Assembly (NCBI GenBank): GCA_947311125.1
Contig: CAMZKI010000005.1
Location: forward strand, 1 to 13,535
From: an uncultured Chlorobiota bacterium
GTDB taxonomy: Bacteria; Bacteroidota; Bacteroidia; Bacteroidales; JAADGE01
Length of the DNA stretch: 13,535 nucleotides
Direction: 5' to 3'
Shown: piece after piece, positions 6,641-13,535 of the stretch
How the letters are laid out: every line of letters starts with the position of its first letter
Numbering within the stretch: position 1 is the stretch's first letter
The notes under the pieces: generated by a model
Told to the model about the DNA's origin: nothing
Seen by the model: the letters and a program-made list of their open reading frames with translations, nothing else
Database searches by the model: none
Made by a program: the position numbers and the translations under genes

Positions 6641-8212
6641 GTCTATTCTTACCTGTTTATACTTTTTTATTTTAGGAGCATTGTCGGCAGAAATACTTAC
6701 TTTATCCGTAAAAACAATATCTCCGTTAACGGAAACAGAAATGTTGTATGTTTTACCCCATTTTGCGATAAATATAAAGCGTTTGTTTTTAGAGTTTGGT
6801 TTTATGTGGTATTCTTCTCCGCTTTCGGCATCTTTTACCGTAATTTTAACTCCTTTAGGAATGTCGGGAGAGCATTTTGCGAAAACACTTCCTATCATTA
6901 CCGTAATATCTGCTCTTTTAACAGAATCTAAGGTTATTAAAAAGATATCATTATCGCCTGCACCGGAGTTTCTTCTTGATGAATAGTATGCGTGTTGACC
7001 GTCGGCAGTGGGAGTGTAAAAGACATCATCTCCTACGGTGTTTATCGGGTACCCTATGTTTTCAGCTTTTGTCCAAGTTCCGAATTGTGTTTTTTCGGAC
7101 TTAAAAATATCGTATCCTCCGAGGTTTTCGTGACCTTTTGAGCTAAAATACAGTGTTTTTCCGTCAGGATGAATAAAAGGCCCCTCTTCATTATATTTTG
7201 TGTTAACACCTTTGCCCAGATTTCGGGGCGGACCCCACATCCCGTTCTTCATTTTTTCGGAAACGTAGATGTCTAATCCGCCGAATCCTCCCGGACGGTC
7301 GCTGGTAAAATATAAATATTTTCCGTCTGCCGATATTGAAGCCGAAGTTTCTCGGTCTTCTGTATTTATGTTAGGCCCTAATTTTACGGGAGTTGTCCAT
7401 TCTCCGTTTTCAAAAGAACTTTGATATATACTGCCGTAATCATCGGCTTTATAAATAAATAATGTTTGACCGTCAACAGACAGGGCACAAGTGGCTTCAT
7501 GATTTTTTGTGTTTATGTTTTTTATTCCTTTTGCTTTTGTCCAATGTCCGTCAATTTTTTCGCACATAAAAATATCTTCGTTATAATTTCCGTCATCGTC
7601 AATTTCTTCATCCCACCCGTTTGGTCTTCTGGATGTGAAAATCAATACAGATTCATCGGCTGATATAACGGGACTATGGTCTTGAAATTCAGAGTTAACA
7701 CTGTCTCCGAGGTTGGTTATCTCAAATTTAATTTTGTTTTCAAAAAGCCGCTTGCCGGATTCGCATTTAAAAATTTCTCTGTCTATTACTGCTAAAAGGT
7801 CTTTGTTTTTTTCTACTACCGAGCGTAATTCTGCCAGTTCCTGTAAGGCGGCGACAAAGAGATAGGATGCTCTGTACGCTCTTGCCAGTTGAAATGAACT
7901 TTCGACATAGTGGCTTAGTGTTTTTCGTTTATTGAAGAATGTCTTGGCTTTCTTGAAATATTTTATGGACTCTTTCTCTCTTCCTGTTGTATTTAAAAGG
8001 GCAAATCCCATTTTATAGTTAAAATCGGCATCATTAGGGTTGTCAATTAAAAACCGCTCGTAAAAATCAATGCTGGCTTCAAATATATTGCCTTCAATAA
8101 ACTCTTCCGTAAGTTGAACATGACTGAGTTTTCTGCTTTGAGCTTTTAATCCGGACGGGATTAGTAATGCCGTAATTAATATAAATTGATAAAAAGGAAT
8201 AATTTTTTTCAT
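6620..8212 (-). CDS. Exported TPR and PD40 (WD40-like) beta-propeller protein, no OmpA domain
   Basis: Residues 1-24 are a signal peptide (MKKI, hydrophobic core, cleavage after GLKA). Residues about 30-150 are helical and TPR-like (NIFEASIDFYERFLIDNPNDADFNYKMGFALL, then ESIKYFKKAK). From about 178 to 428 there are five PD40 propeller blades marked by the recurring S-A-D-G-x-x-L-Y-F-T-S and G-G-x-D-I-Y/F signatures (about 183-216, 244-264, 293-318, 347-371, 402-425). A final beta-rich domain (about 432-524) resembles a carboxypeptidase-regulatory-like fold. TPR + PD40 + CRD is the order seen in PorE-type periplasmic proteins associated with type IX secretion, but those end in an OmpA peptidoglycan-binding domain that is absent here. 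Role unknown; a periplasmic scaffold is inference. It begins ten bases after the aminopeptidase C pseudogene ends and no promoter box is evident, so it may be read from upstream. Confidence 0.85.
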   Translation of the reverse strand: MKKIIPFYQFILITALLIPSGLKAQSRKLSHVQLTEEFIEGNIFEASIDFYERFLIDNPNDADFNYKMGFALLNTTGREKESIKYFKKAKTFFNKRKTLSHYVESSFQLARAYRASYLFVAALQELAELRSVVEKNKDLLAVIDREIFKCESGKRLFENKIKFEITNLGDSVNSEFQDHSPVISADESVLIFTSRRPNGWDEEIDDDGNYNEDIFMCEKIDGHWTKAKGIKNINTKNHEATCALSVDGQTLFIYKADDYGSIYQSSFENGEWTTPVKLGPNINTEDRETSASISADGKYLYFTSDRPGGFGGLDIYVSEKMKNGMWGPPRNLGKGVNTKYNEEGPFIHPDGKTLYFSSKGHENLGGYDIFKSEKTQFGTWTKAENIGYPINTVGDDVFYTPTADGQHAYYSSRRNSGAGDNDIFLITLDSVKRADITVMIGSVFAKCSPDIPKGVKITVKDAESGEEYHIKPNSKNKRFIFIAKWGKTYNISVSVNGDIVFTDKVSISADNAPKIKKYKQVRIDPDIICE

Positions 8213-8222
8213 AAATTTCAGT

Positions 8223-9014
8223 TTATATATTTTCTTGAAACATCGGGTCCCAAGACGGTAATATTACAGGTTTACGATTTAAAAATTTTAGTGTTTTTTC
8301 GTTAATATATTTTTTTAAAATAACTATACGAAACATATATTCGTCAAACCATCGGCCTGTCATGGTTAAGTATCCGTTATGACCTGATGACTTTCCTCGG
8401 CTGTTTTCAATTAACCGTTTTGTTATTTTTCCGATTTGGTCAACATCTGTGCCTATTAATTCCATATCGTGAGTTGAACCGCTTTCGAGAGATAAAATAC
8501 GTTCTTTTTTATTCATATCAAATTTAACGCCAAAGAGTGATTCGTAATCATAATTCTCTGTATCTAAGAGATCTTCGTCTTTGTTTAACTGTTTTCCGAC
8601 ATCGCATGAAAAATACATTGCTTCGTTGTTTTGTAATGATTTAAGAGCATATTTTTTTATTTAGGCTTTCGATTATGCTTTCAAGAAATAAATTTGATTT
8701 TCAAAAATATCCCGGAAATAAAGATAGTTTTGGGAGTATTCAAATGCAGGTATGTTAAATACTTGCATTGTTTTGGGACGCATAACGTTCATTGACGTAA
8801 ACATCCGGCATCTTCCGGAAGATTTTTGGTCGGTAATTCCGCTGACTTTTACTTTATATTTAAATTTGTGGTCGAATTTTTTAATATTTTCCCTGTTTAG
8901 TGCCAAATTTTTAATGTCATTATTCGTAACGGCATTTATAACGGCTTTTATGTATGGTGTATTCGATTTGTAAGCAGTTTTAATTTCTTTAATTTCTCTC
9001 TCTGTTAAGATTTT
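8223..9014 (-). pseudogene. pepC: Aminopeptidase C / bleomycin hydrolase (peptidase C1B) remnant with internal deletion
   Basis: The upstream part (9014-8676, minus) reads like the N-terminus of a papain-fold aminopeptidase C: LTEREIKEIKTAY, NLALNRENIKKFDHKF, ITDQKSSGRCRMFTSMNV and FEYSQNYLYFRD. The downstream part (about 8650-8223) reads like its C-terminus: SLQNNEAMYFSCDVGKQ, NYDYESLFGVKFDM, STHDMELIGTDVD, ENSRG, GYLTMTGRWFDEY and PVILPSWDP. Between them about 190-200 residues of the usual roughly 440 are missing; the join lies near an A7 tract at 8652-8658. A one-base shift near 8681-8684 creates a stop at 8675-8673. No ATG opens the frame: a stop sits at 9017-9015. The catalytic Cys, His and Asn survive, but the Trp after Cys (GRCW) is Arg (8805-8807) and the Trp of ENSWG is Arg (8397-8399). 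The gene is dead. Confidence 0.9.
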
Positions 9015-9039
9015 TTAAACTTAAATAAATTCCGAATAT

Positions 9040-10611
9040 TTATATTTTTTCCGGGTAACCGGTAATGTCTCTTATATTATGATATAGCTTTTTTAACCTG
9101 CCGTACATTTTTTTGTAAACTTTGTTATATAATTCATCATATATTTTCATATTGTTTTTGTCGGGAGTGTATGTTTTTCCTGTTCTGCACATATTTTTTA
9201 CGGCATCTTCGTAAGAATTATATATTTTCATACCCACAGCAGCATTAACGGCAGCACCGAGAGCTGATGTCTCATATGTATGCGGTCTTTCAACCGGTAA
9301 ATTAAAAATGTCGGCTGTCATTTGCATTGCTTGTTCGCTTTGAGAGCCGCCGCCGGACACTATTACTTTTTCAGTTTTTATTTTTGTTCGTTTTTCTGTT
9401 CTTTCCAAGCCGTCTTTTAGTGAATATGCAAGACCTTCAAGAATGGCTTTGTATATGTGTGCTCTTGTATGAACATCTCCGAATCCTATAATGGCACCTT
9501 TAGCTTCGGATCCCGGAATTTTTACTCCCGGTGACCAATACGGTTGCAGGGTTAAACCCATAGAGCCTGCAGGAATATCCTTTATCATATCGTCAAAAAG
9601 TTGTTCTGCAGGCAAACCGTTTTTTTCTGCAATTTCAATTTCTCTGCATCCGAACTCTTCTTTAAACCAGTTTATCATCCAAAAACCTCTGTAAATCATT
9701 ATTTCTGTATTAAAATAATCATAAACGGCTCCGGGATAAGCGGGAAAAAAAGGTATTACTTCATAATATTTTTTGTGTGTCGTTTGAACGGTTGCCGTTG
9801 TTCCGTAGCTTAAGCAAGCAATATTCGGAGAAAAGACTCCCGAGCCTAAAACCTCCGATGCTTTATCTGATGCTGCCGCATAAACAGCCAAGCCTTCCGG
9901 TATTCCGGTTTTTTCTGAGGCTTTTTTTGTTATGTATCCGAGAATATCAGACGGTTTGACTAATTTGCATAACTTATCTTCTTCTACGGGAAACATTTTT
10001 CGGTTTCTGTGACCGGTAGCAGCCCATTTTTGTTTTTTGTAGTCAAACGGCATATATCCAACCATATTTCCGACTGAATCTGTAAAATTTCCGGTAAGCT
10101 TATATGTAAGCCATCCTGACAGATACAGGTATTTTTCGGTTTTATTCCATATGTCAGTATCATTCTGAATAAGCCAGTTACATTCGGCATTTTTTACTGC
10201 GTAAACAACAGCTTCTTTCATATTTATCATCCTGAGAGACGCTTTGACTATACCTTTAGGATATTTATGAGTTTGAGTTTGGCGTTGGTCTAGCCAAATA
10301 ATAGCAGGCCTGAGAGGTTTACCGTTATTGTCAGAATTTACTACAGTACCTCTTTGTGTTGTAAGCGTAACACTTTTTATTGCCGATTTCGGGAAATTTA
10401 TTTCTGAGAATAATTTTCGGCATGCAACAGCCAGATTATCCCAGAAATATTCGGGGTTTTGCTCTGCCCATCCGGGTTTTACAGAATAATAAGGCTTTAT
10501 TTCTTGTTTGTAAACAGCTTTAATGTTTCCGAAGAAATCAAAAATAACAGCTCTTACAGACTGTGTTCCTACATCTAATGATAAAATAAAATCTGTTTTT
10601 TCCGTCATCAT
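9040..10611 (-). CDS. FGGY-family carbohydrate kinase, substrate unknown
   Basis: ATP-dependent sugar or polyol kinase of the actin/hexokinase fold. Numbered from the ATG at 10611 (523 residues): the first phosphate loop LDVGTQSVR is at about 12-20, PGWAEQNPEYFW at 46-57, the sugar-side segment RPAIIWLDQR at 101-110, and the catalytic aspartate D249 in AASDKASEVLG. The second phosphate loop YGTTATVQT is at about 269-277, and the C-terminal ATP-binding SGGGSQSEQAMQMTADIFNLPV at about 419-440 is followed by SALGAAVNAA. All expected motifs are present. The frame continues to a TTG at 10647, but the ATG ATG pair at 10611-10606 places the first strand correctly and is preferred. The substrate cannot be told: no transporter, isomerase or aldolase of a sugar pathway adjoins. 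It is divergent from mnmA; a near-match -7 box (TACTTTTA, 10636-10629) lies just upstream. The genes downstream are close and co-oriented. Confidence 0.88.
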   Translation of the reverse strand: MMTEKTDFILSLDVGTQSVRAVIFDFFGNIKAVYKQEIKPYYSVKPGWAEQNPEYFWDNLAVACRKLFSEINFPKSAIKSVTLTTQRGTVVNSDNNGKPLRPAIIWLDQRQTQTHKYPKGIVKASLRMINMKEAVVYAVKNAECNWLIQNDTDIWNKTEKYLYLSGWLTYKLTGNFTDSVGNMVGYMPFDYKKQKWAATGHRNRKMFPVEEDKLCKLVKPSDILGYITKKASEKTGIPEGLAVYAAASDKASEVLGSGVFSPNIACLSYGTTATVQTTHKKYYEVIPFFPAYPGAVYDYFNTEIMIYRGFWMINWFKEEFGCREIEIAEKNGLPAEQLFDDMIKDIPAGSMGLTLQPYWSPGVKIPGSEAKGAIIGFGDVHTRAHIYKAILEGLAYSLKDGLERTEKRTKIKTEKVIVSGGGSQSEQAMQMTADIFNLPVERPHTYETSALGAAVNAAVGMKIYNSYEDAVKNMCRTGKTYTPDKNNMKIYDELYNKVYKKMYGRLKKLYHNIRDITGYPEKI

Positions 10612-10688
10612 AAAAATTAAACAACATGTAAAAGTAGTTAAAATCAACCAAAAAGTATATCTGTAATGAAAAAAATCAAATTATTACT

Positions 10689-10696
10689 TACTTTTG
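10689..10696 (+). promoter_or_regulatory. Bacteroidota -7 box for mnmA
   Basis: TACTTTTG is an exact TAnnTTTG match. Transcription from it would start near 10703, which leaves only the TTG at 10718 as an in-frame start for MnmA and argues against the TTG at 10694, which is part of the box itself. A -33 element is not clear. Confidence 0.45.
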
Positions 10697-10717
10697 CCGG
10701 AAAATATTTTTAATAAA

Positions 10718-11911
10718 TTGGAAAAGGTAATTGTAGGTTTATCCGGCGGAGTTGATTCCAGCGTAGCGGCATATATCCTTAAAGAACAAGGCTATGATGT
10801 TACAGGAGTGTATATGATAAACTGGCACGATACGGAAGGTATTATTGAGGGCAGTTGCCCCGGAGATGATGATATTTTGGTTGCAAGGTTAGTTGCACGA
10901 AAACTGAAAATACCGTTTAAAGTTACAGATTTCAGTGAAATATATTCTGAAAGGGTTGTGGATTATATGTTTTCTGAATATAAAAAAGGACGAACTCCGA
11001 ATCCGGATGTTTTATGTAACAGAGAAATTAAATTTGACGTTTTTTTGAAAAAAGCGGAGGAATTGGGAGCGGATTTTGTTGCTACGGGACATTATTGCCG
11101 AAAAGAGACAATTGTTAAAGACGGAAAAAAAATATACAGATTGCTTGCAGGAGAAGATAATAATAAAGACCAAAGTTATTTTTTATGCGGGCTTTCGCAG
11201 GAGCAGTTGTCAAAATCTTTATTTCCGATAGGAGATTTGAAGAAGTCGGAGGTGAGGTTAATCGCAGACAAGTTAGGGTTGGCAAGTGCAAAGAAGAAAG
11301 ATTCGCAGGGTATTTGTTTTGTAGGTAAAGTTGATTTGCCGATATTTCTGCAACAAAAATTAAAACCGATAGCCGGAAATATTATTTTAATACCTAAAGA
11401 TTATTCTGAATTTAAAAAGACGGAAAAATATTTACGGCTTAACCGCAAGGAGCAGTTGAAATTATTGTCGAAACCGTATTTTTATTCTTCGGAAGCAGGT
11501 AAAACAGTCGGGAAACATCACGGTGCTCATTTTTTTACAATAGGTCAGCGAAAAGGTTTAGGAGTAGGCGGACTTAAAGAACCTGCATTTGTTTTAGACA
11601 TTGACGTTAAAAAAAATATAGTTTATATAGGAGAAGGAAAGCAGCATCCGGGACTATACAGAAAAACTCTTTTTATCAAAAAAGGGGAGGAACATTGGGT
11701 AAGACCCGATTTGAAAATACCGGAAGGAGACAGTTTAGATATTTTTGTAAGAATTCGTTACAGACAAGCATTGCAAAAAGCCGTATTATACGCTGAAAAA
11801 GAAGGTATTTATATAGTTTTTGAAAATTCTCAAAGAGGTATTACTCCCGGACAATTTGCCGCATTTTATCTTGGAGACGAACTAATAGGGTCGGGAGTTA
11901 TTGATTCTTAA
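10718..11911 (+). CDS. mnmA: tRNA-specific 2-thiouridylase MnmA
   Basis: Cytosolic enzyme that thiolates U34 of Lys, Glu and Gln tRNAs, using sulfur relayed from a cysteine desulfurase. From the TTG at 10718 (397 residues) it begins MEKVIVGLSGGVDSS, the usual family spacing, with the ATP pyrophosphatase PP-loop at 9-15. The two catalytic cysteines are C100 in NPDVLCNREIKF and C200 in DSQGICFVG. GRTPNPD, VATGHYC, KDQSYFL and HFFTIGQRKGLGVGG are also visible. About 38 extra residues (about 223-260) lie between GNI and the GKTVGKHHGAH segment; I recall this in Bacteroidota MnmA but not in E. coli. No ATG is available: the frame continues upstream to TTG 10694 and then to a stop at 10667. The gene converges on the permease gene with a 20-base gap and no visible terminator. 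Confidence 0.93.
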   Translation: MEKVIVGLSGGVDSSVAAYILKEQGYDVTGVYMINWHDTEGIIEGSCPGDDDILVARLVARKLKIPFKVTDFSEIYSERVVDYMFSEYKKGRTPNPDVLCNREIKFDVFLKKAEELGADFVATGHYCRKETIVKDGKKIYRLLAGEDNNKDQSYFLCGLSQEQLSKSLFPIGDLKKSEVRLIADKLGLASAKKKDSQGICFVGKVDLPIFLQQKLKPIAGNIILIPKDYSEFKKTEKYLRLNRKEQLKLLSKPYFYSSEAGKTVGKHHGAHFFTIGQRKGLGVGGLKEPAFVLDIDVKKNIVYIGEGKQHPGLYRKTLFIKKGEEHWVRPDLKIPEGDSLDIFVRIRYRQALQKAVLYAEKEGIYIVFENSQRGITPGQFAAFYLGDELIGSGVIDS

Positions 11912-11931
11912 TTATTACTTGTGAGAAGTTT

Positions 11932-13161
11932 CTATGTTGTTTGAGAACCTTTGACATACTCATTTTTTATTTTTCCTGCCGGATACATTGATATTAAGGT
12001 TCCTATAATCATTAACGAAAAAAAAGTAAGAATAAAATCGCCGGTATTCATTACAACAGGATAGGCATCAACAATATACATTCCGTCGGAAGGAAATGTT
12101 ACAAAACCGAATTTTTGCTGTGCAAAACAAATAAGTCCGCCTAAAACTATACCGGAAAAAGCTCCGATAAACGAAATCATCCATCCTTCAATAAAAAAAA
12201 TTTTTTTTATGGTTTTTATATCGGCACCCATACTCATTAAAGTGAAAATATCATTTTTTTTCTCAATAATCAGCATTGTTACCGAGCCTATTATGCTGAA
12301 TGAAGCAATAAGGATAATAAACATCATGATTATAAAGGCTGCAAGGCGTTCTGATTTCATAACTTTATAAACATCAAATTGTTCGTATATGTTCTTTACG
12401 GAATATTTTTCTCCGAGAATATCCTGTATTTCAGACTTAAGTAATTCTGCGTTTTGTGTCGTGTCGGCTAAAATTTCTATTGAACTTACGGATTTGCTGT
12501 TTCTTTCAGTAATTTTTCTTACAAGGCTTAAAGAGGTAAGTATGTATTTCATATCAAAATTTGCATCAACGGAAATTACTCCTGCAGGAATCAGAGAGAT
12601 ATGTTTAAATGATTGCTCCGGGTTTAACATATTAACTTTTTTTCTGTCAGGAACCCAGAGGGATACTGCTTTTTGACTTTCAACCGAAAGCCCTAATTTA
12701 TAAGCAATACCACCTCCCAATACCGTGTAATTTAAAGTATTTCCGGATGTTTTAAAAACTCCTTCCCTCAGTGTCGAATTAAGATTGAAAAAATTGTCAT
12801 AATCATCAGGTATGCCTTTTACCGTGCAAATAGTCTGCTTATTTCCGTATTTTAAAAGAATATTTTCTTCTGAAATTTCCGCAAAATATTTTATGTGATT
12901 AAGTTTTTTTATTTTTTCAAATTTTTCACCTTCAACTTTAAAAGTTTTTCCTTTCAGACTTTCAACCTTTAAATCCGGAGCATAATTTGAAATTTGTTTA
13001 TCAATTAATGAACCGAAACCGTTTATTGAGGATAAAACTATTATAAGTGCCGCAGTAGCGACGGCAACAACGACAACCGAGATACCGGATATAATATTTA
13101 TTGCGTTTCTGTTTTTTTTTGAAAATAAATATCGCTTTGCTATGTAATAAGACAAATTCAT
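11932..13161 (-). CDS. LolC/LolE-type ABC transporter permease (FtsX-like), lipoprotein release
   Basis: Inner-membrane permease of the family that extracts lipoproteins from the inner membrane for transfer to the outer membrane. One N-terminal helix (about 22-48) is followed by a large periplasmic domain (about 50-268), then three helices (about 272-298, 324-346, 374-394): the MacB/FtsX topology. The LolC/E signature is seen at YYIAKRYLFSKK (start), SSINGFGSLI, and the segment from ERLAAF to LIIEKKNDIFTLMSMGA (271-313). Length 409 is normal for the family. Its partner ATPase LolD is not in the window, and I cannot tell LolC from LolE; in Bacteroidota a single such permease may act as a homodimer (inference). 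The ATG overlaps the rbfA stop by one base (TAATG), so the two are likely translationally coupled. Confidence 0.88.
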   Translation of the reverse strand: MNLSYYIAKRYLFSKKNRNAINIISGISVVVVAVATAALIIVLSSINGFGSLIDKQISNYAPDLKVESLKGKTFKVEGEKFEKIKKLNHIKYFAEISEENILLKYGNKQTICTVKGIPDDYDNFFNLNSTLREGVFKTSGNTLNYTVLGGGIAYKLGLSVESQKAVSLWVPDRKKVNMLNPEQSFKHISLIPAGVISVDANFDMKYILTSLSLVRKITERNSKSVSSIEILADTTQNAELLKSEIQDILGEKYSVKNIYEQFDVYKVMKSERLAAFIIMMFIILIASFSIIGSVTMLIIEKKNDIFTLMSMGADIKTIKKIFFIEGWMISFIGAFSGIVLGGLICFAQQKFGFVTFPSDGMYIVDAYPVVMNTGDFILTFFSLMIIGTLISMYPAGKIKNEYVKGSQTT

Positions 13162-13496
13162 TACTTTTTCAACAAATTATCAATTTTTTCGGCATAATCA
13201 AGAGAATCGTCAATGTAAAACTGTAAATCCGGAATTTTTCTTACCTGATTTTTTATTCTGTTTCCCAGTTCAAATCTTAAATTACTTTTACTGTTCCTGA
13301 TTTCCTCAAAAACAACATCCTTATCATCATTGGGAAAAATGCTTAAATAAACCTTTGCCAGGCTTAAGTCCGGAGAAACCCTGACAACTGTCACGCTTAT
13401 TATTTTATTTGAAAATTCTCCGGCTTTTTTTTGAAAAACGATACTCATTTCTTTTTGTATCAAAGAAGAAACTTTTTTCAGTCGTGTAGATTCCAT
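13161..13496 (-). CDS. rbfA: Ribosome-binding factor A
   Basis: Small KH-fold protein that binds the 30S subunit late in assembly, near the 16S rRNA 5' helix, and supports maturation and cold growth. The whole 111-residue protein is visible: the opening MESTRLKKVSSLIQKEMSIVF, the central VTVVRVSPDLSLAKVYLSIF strand pair, and the closing LRFELGNRIKNQVRKIPDL with YIDDSLDYAEKIDNLL, all diagnostic. It shares one base with the permease gene downstream. A TAnnTTTG promoter box 22 bases upstream of the ATG suggests it opens the operon and has a very short leader. Confidence 0.94.
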   Translation of the reverse strand: MESTRLKKVSSLIQKEMSIVFQKKAGEFSNKIISVTVVRVSPDLSLAKVYLSIFPNDDKDVVFEEIRNSKSNLRFELGNRIKNQVRKIPDLQFYIDDSLDYAEKIDNLLKK

Positions 13497-13517
13497 ATTC
13501 TTATATTTTATTTTTTA

Positions 13518-13525
13518 CAAAAGTA
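13518..13525 (-). promoter_or_regulatory. Bacteroidota -7 box for rbfA and the permease gene
   Basis: Minus-strand TACTTTTG is an exact TAnnTTTG match, 22 bases before the rbfA ATG. The -33 region lies outside the window, so only half the promoter can be judged. Confidence 0.45.
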
Positions 13526-13535
13526 AGTTTTTTAA

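Noticed and set aside
6533..6986. Plus-strand frames of 124-132 codons opposite the end of the PD40 gene
   Set aside because: Mostly antisense to the propeller and C-terminal domain; no domain or ribosome-binding context.
8223..8906. Two separate small hypothetical genes (131 and 77 codons) at 8223-8618 and 8673-8906
   Set aside because: Their translations are the C- and N-terminal parts of one C1B peptidase family; treating them as independent genes would hide a pseudogene.
10666..10713. Fifteen-codon frame starting ATG AAA AAA before mnmA, reading MKKIKLLLTFAGKYF
   Set aside because: It looks like the start of a signal peptide or a leader peptide, but it stops after 15 codons, spans the proposed promoter box, and shows no attenuator hairpin. 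Likely chance in A-rich DNA.
1..13535. Mobile element, CRISPR array, tRNA/rRNA, prophage or defence system
   Set aside because: I saw no transposase, terminal repeats, direct repeat arrays, cloverleaf sequence or phage gene.

Overview
The window reads as chromosomal DNA of a low-GC member of the Bacteroidota (Bacteroidales/Marinilabiliales-like). The evidence is gene content and style: a single-subunit-anchor sdhCAB set, a Bacteroidota-type MnmA carrying an extra internal segment, a TPR plus PD40 propeller exported protein, a FISUMP-domain protein, almost no Shine-Dalgarno sequences, and several upstream regions with the Bacteroidota -7 promoter box TAnnTTTG. This is lineage inference from protein flavour, not a database match.

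Layout. Bases 1-996 (minus) hold the N-terminal three quarters of an M24 aminopeptidase P that runs off the left edge and has an apparent one-base frameshift near its start. It is divergent from sdhC-sdhA-sdhB (1127-4589, plus), a complete menaquinone-type succinate dehydrogenase/fumarate reductase operon closed by a clear intrinsic terminator. A lone secreted FISUMP protein follows (4687-5283). Bases 5284-5583 contain no intact gene, only a decayed histidine-kinase C-terminus and a hairpin that probably terminates the next minus-strand gene, a 3-hydroxybutyryl-CoA dehydrogenase (5584-6474). Then, all on the minus strand, come a PD40/TPR exported protein (6620-8212), a deletion-bearing aminopeptidase C/bleomycin hydrolase pseudogene (8223-9014) and an FGGY sugar kinase (9040-10611). 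mnmA (to 11911, plus, non-ATG start) faces away from the kinase and converges on a LolC/E-type permease gene, which is coupled by a TAATG overlap to rbfA (13161-13496, minus).

How it fits together. Most of the intact genes are housekeeping: central respiration (sdhCAB), tRNA thiolation (mnmA), ribosome maturation (rbfA), lipoprotein export (lolC/E-like) and short-chain acyl-CoA metabolism. The distinctive feature is decay between them. One peptidase gene is deleted and frameshifted, a kinase is reduced to its last catalytic box, and a second peptidase has a one-base lesion. I see no mobile element, CRISPR array, tRNA, rRNA or defence system, and I do not claim a new biological system. The most useful leads are the broken genes, the face-to-face promoter pair in front of sdhC, and the PD40 protein that lacks a cell-wall anchor domain.
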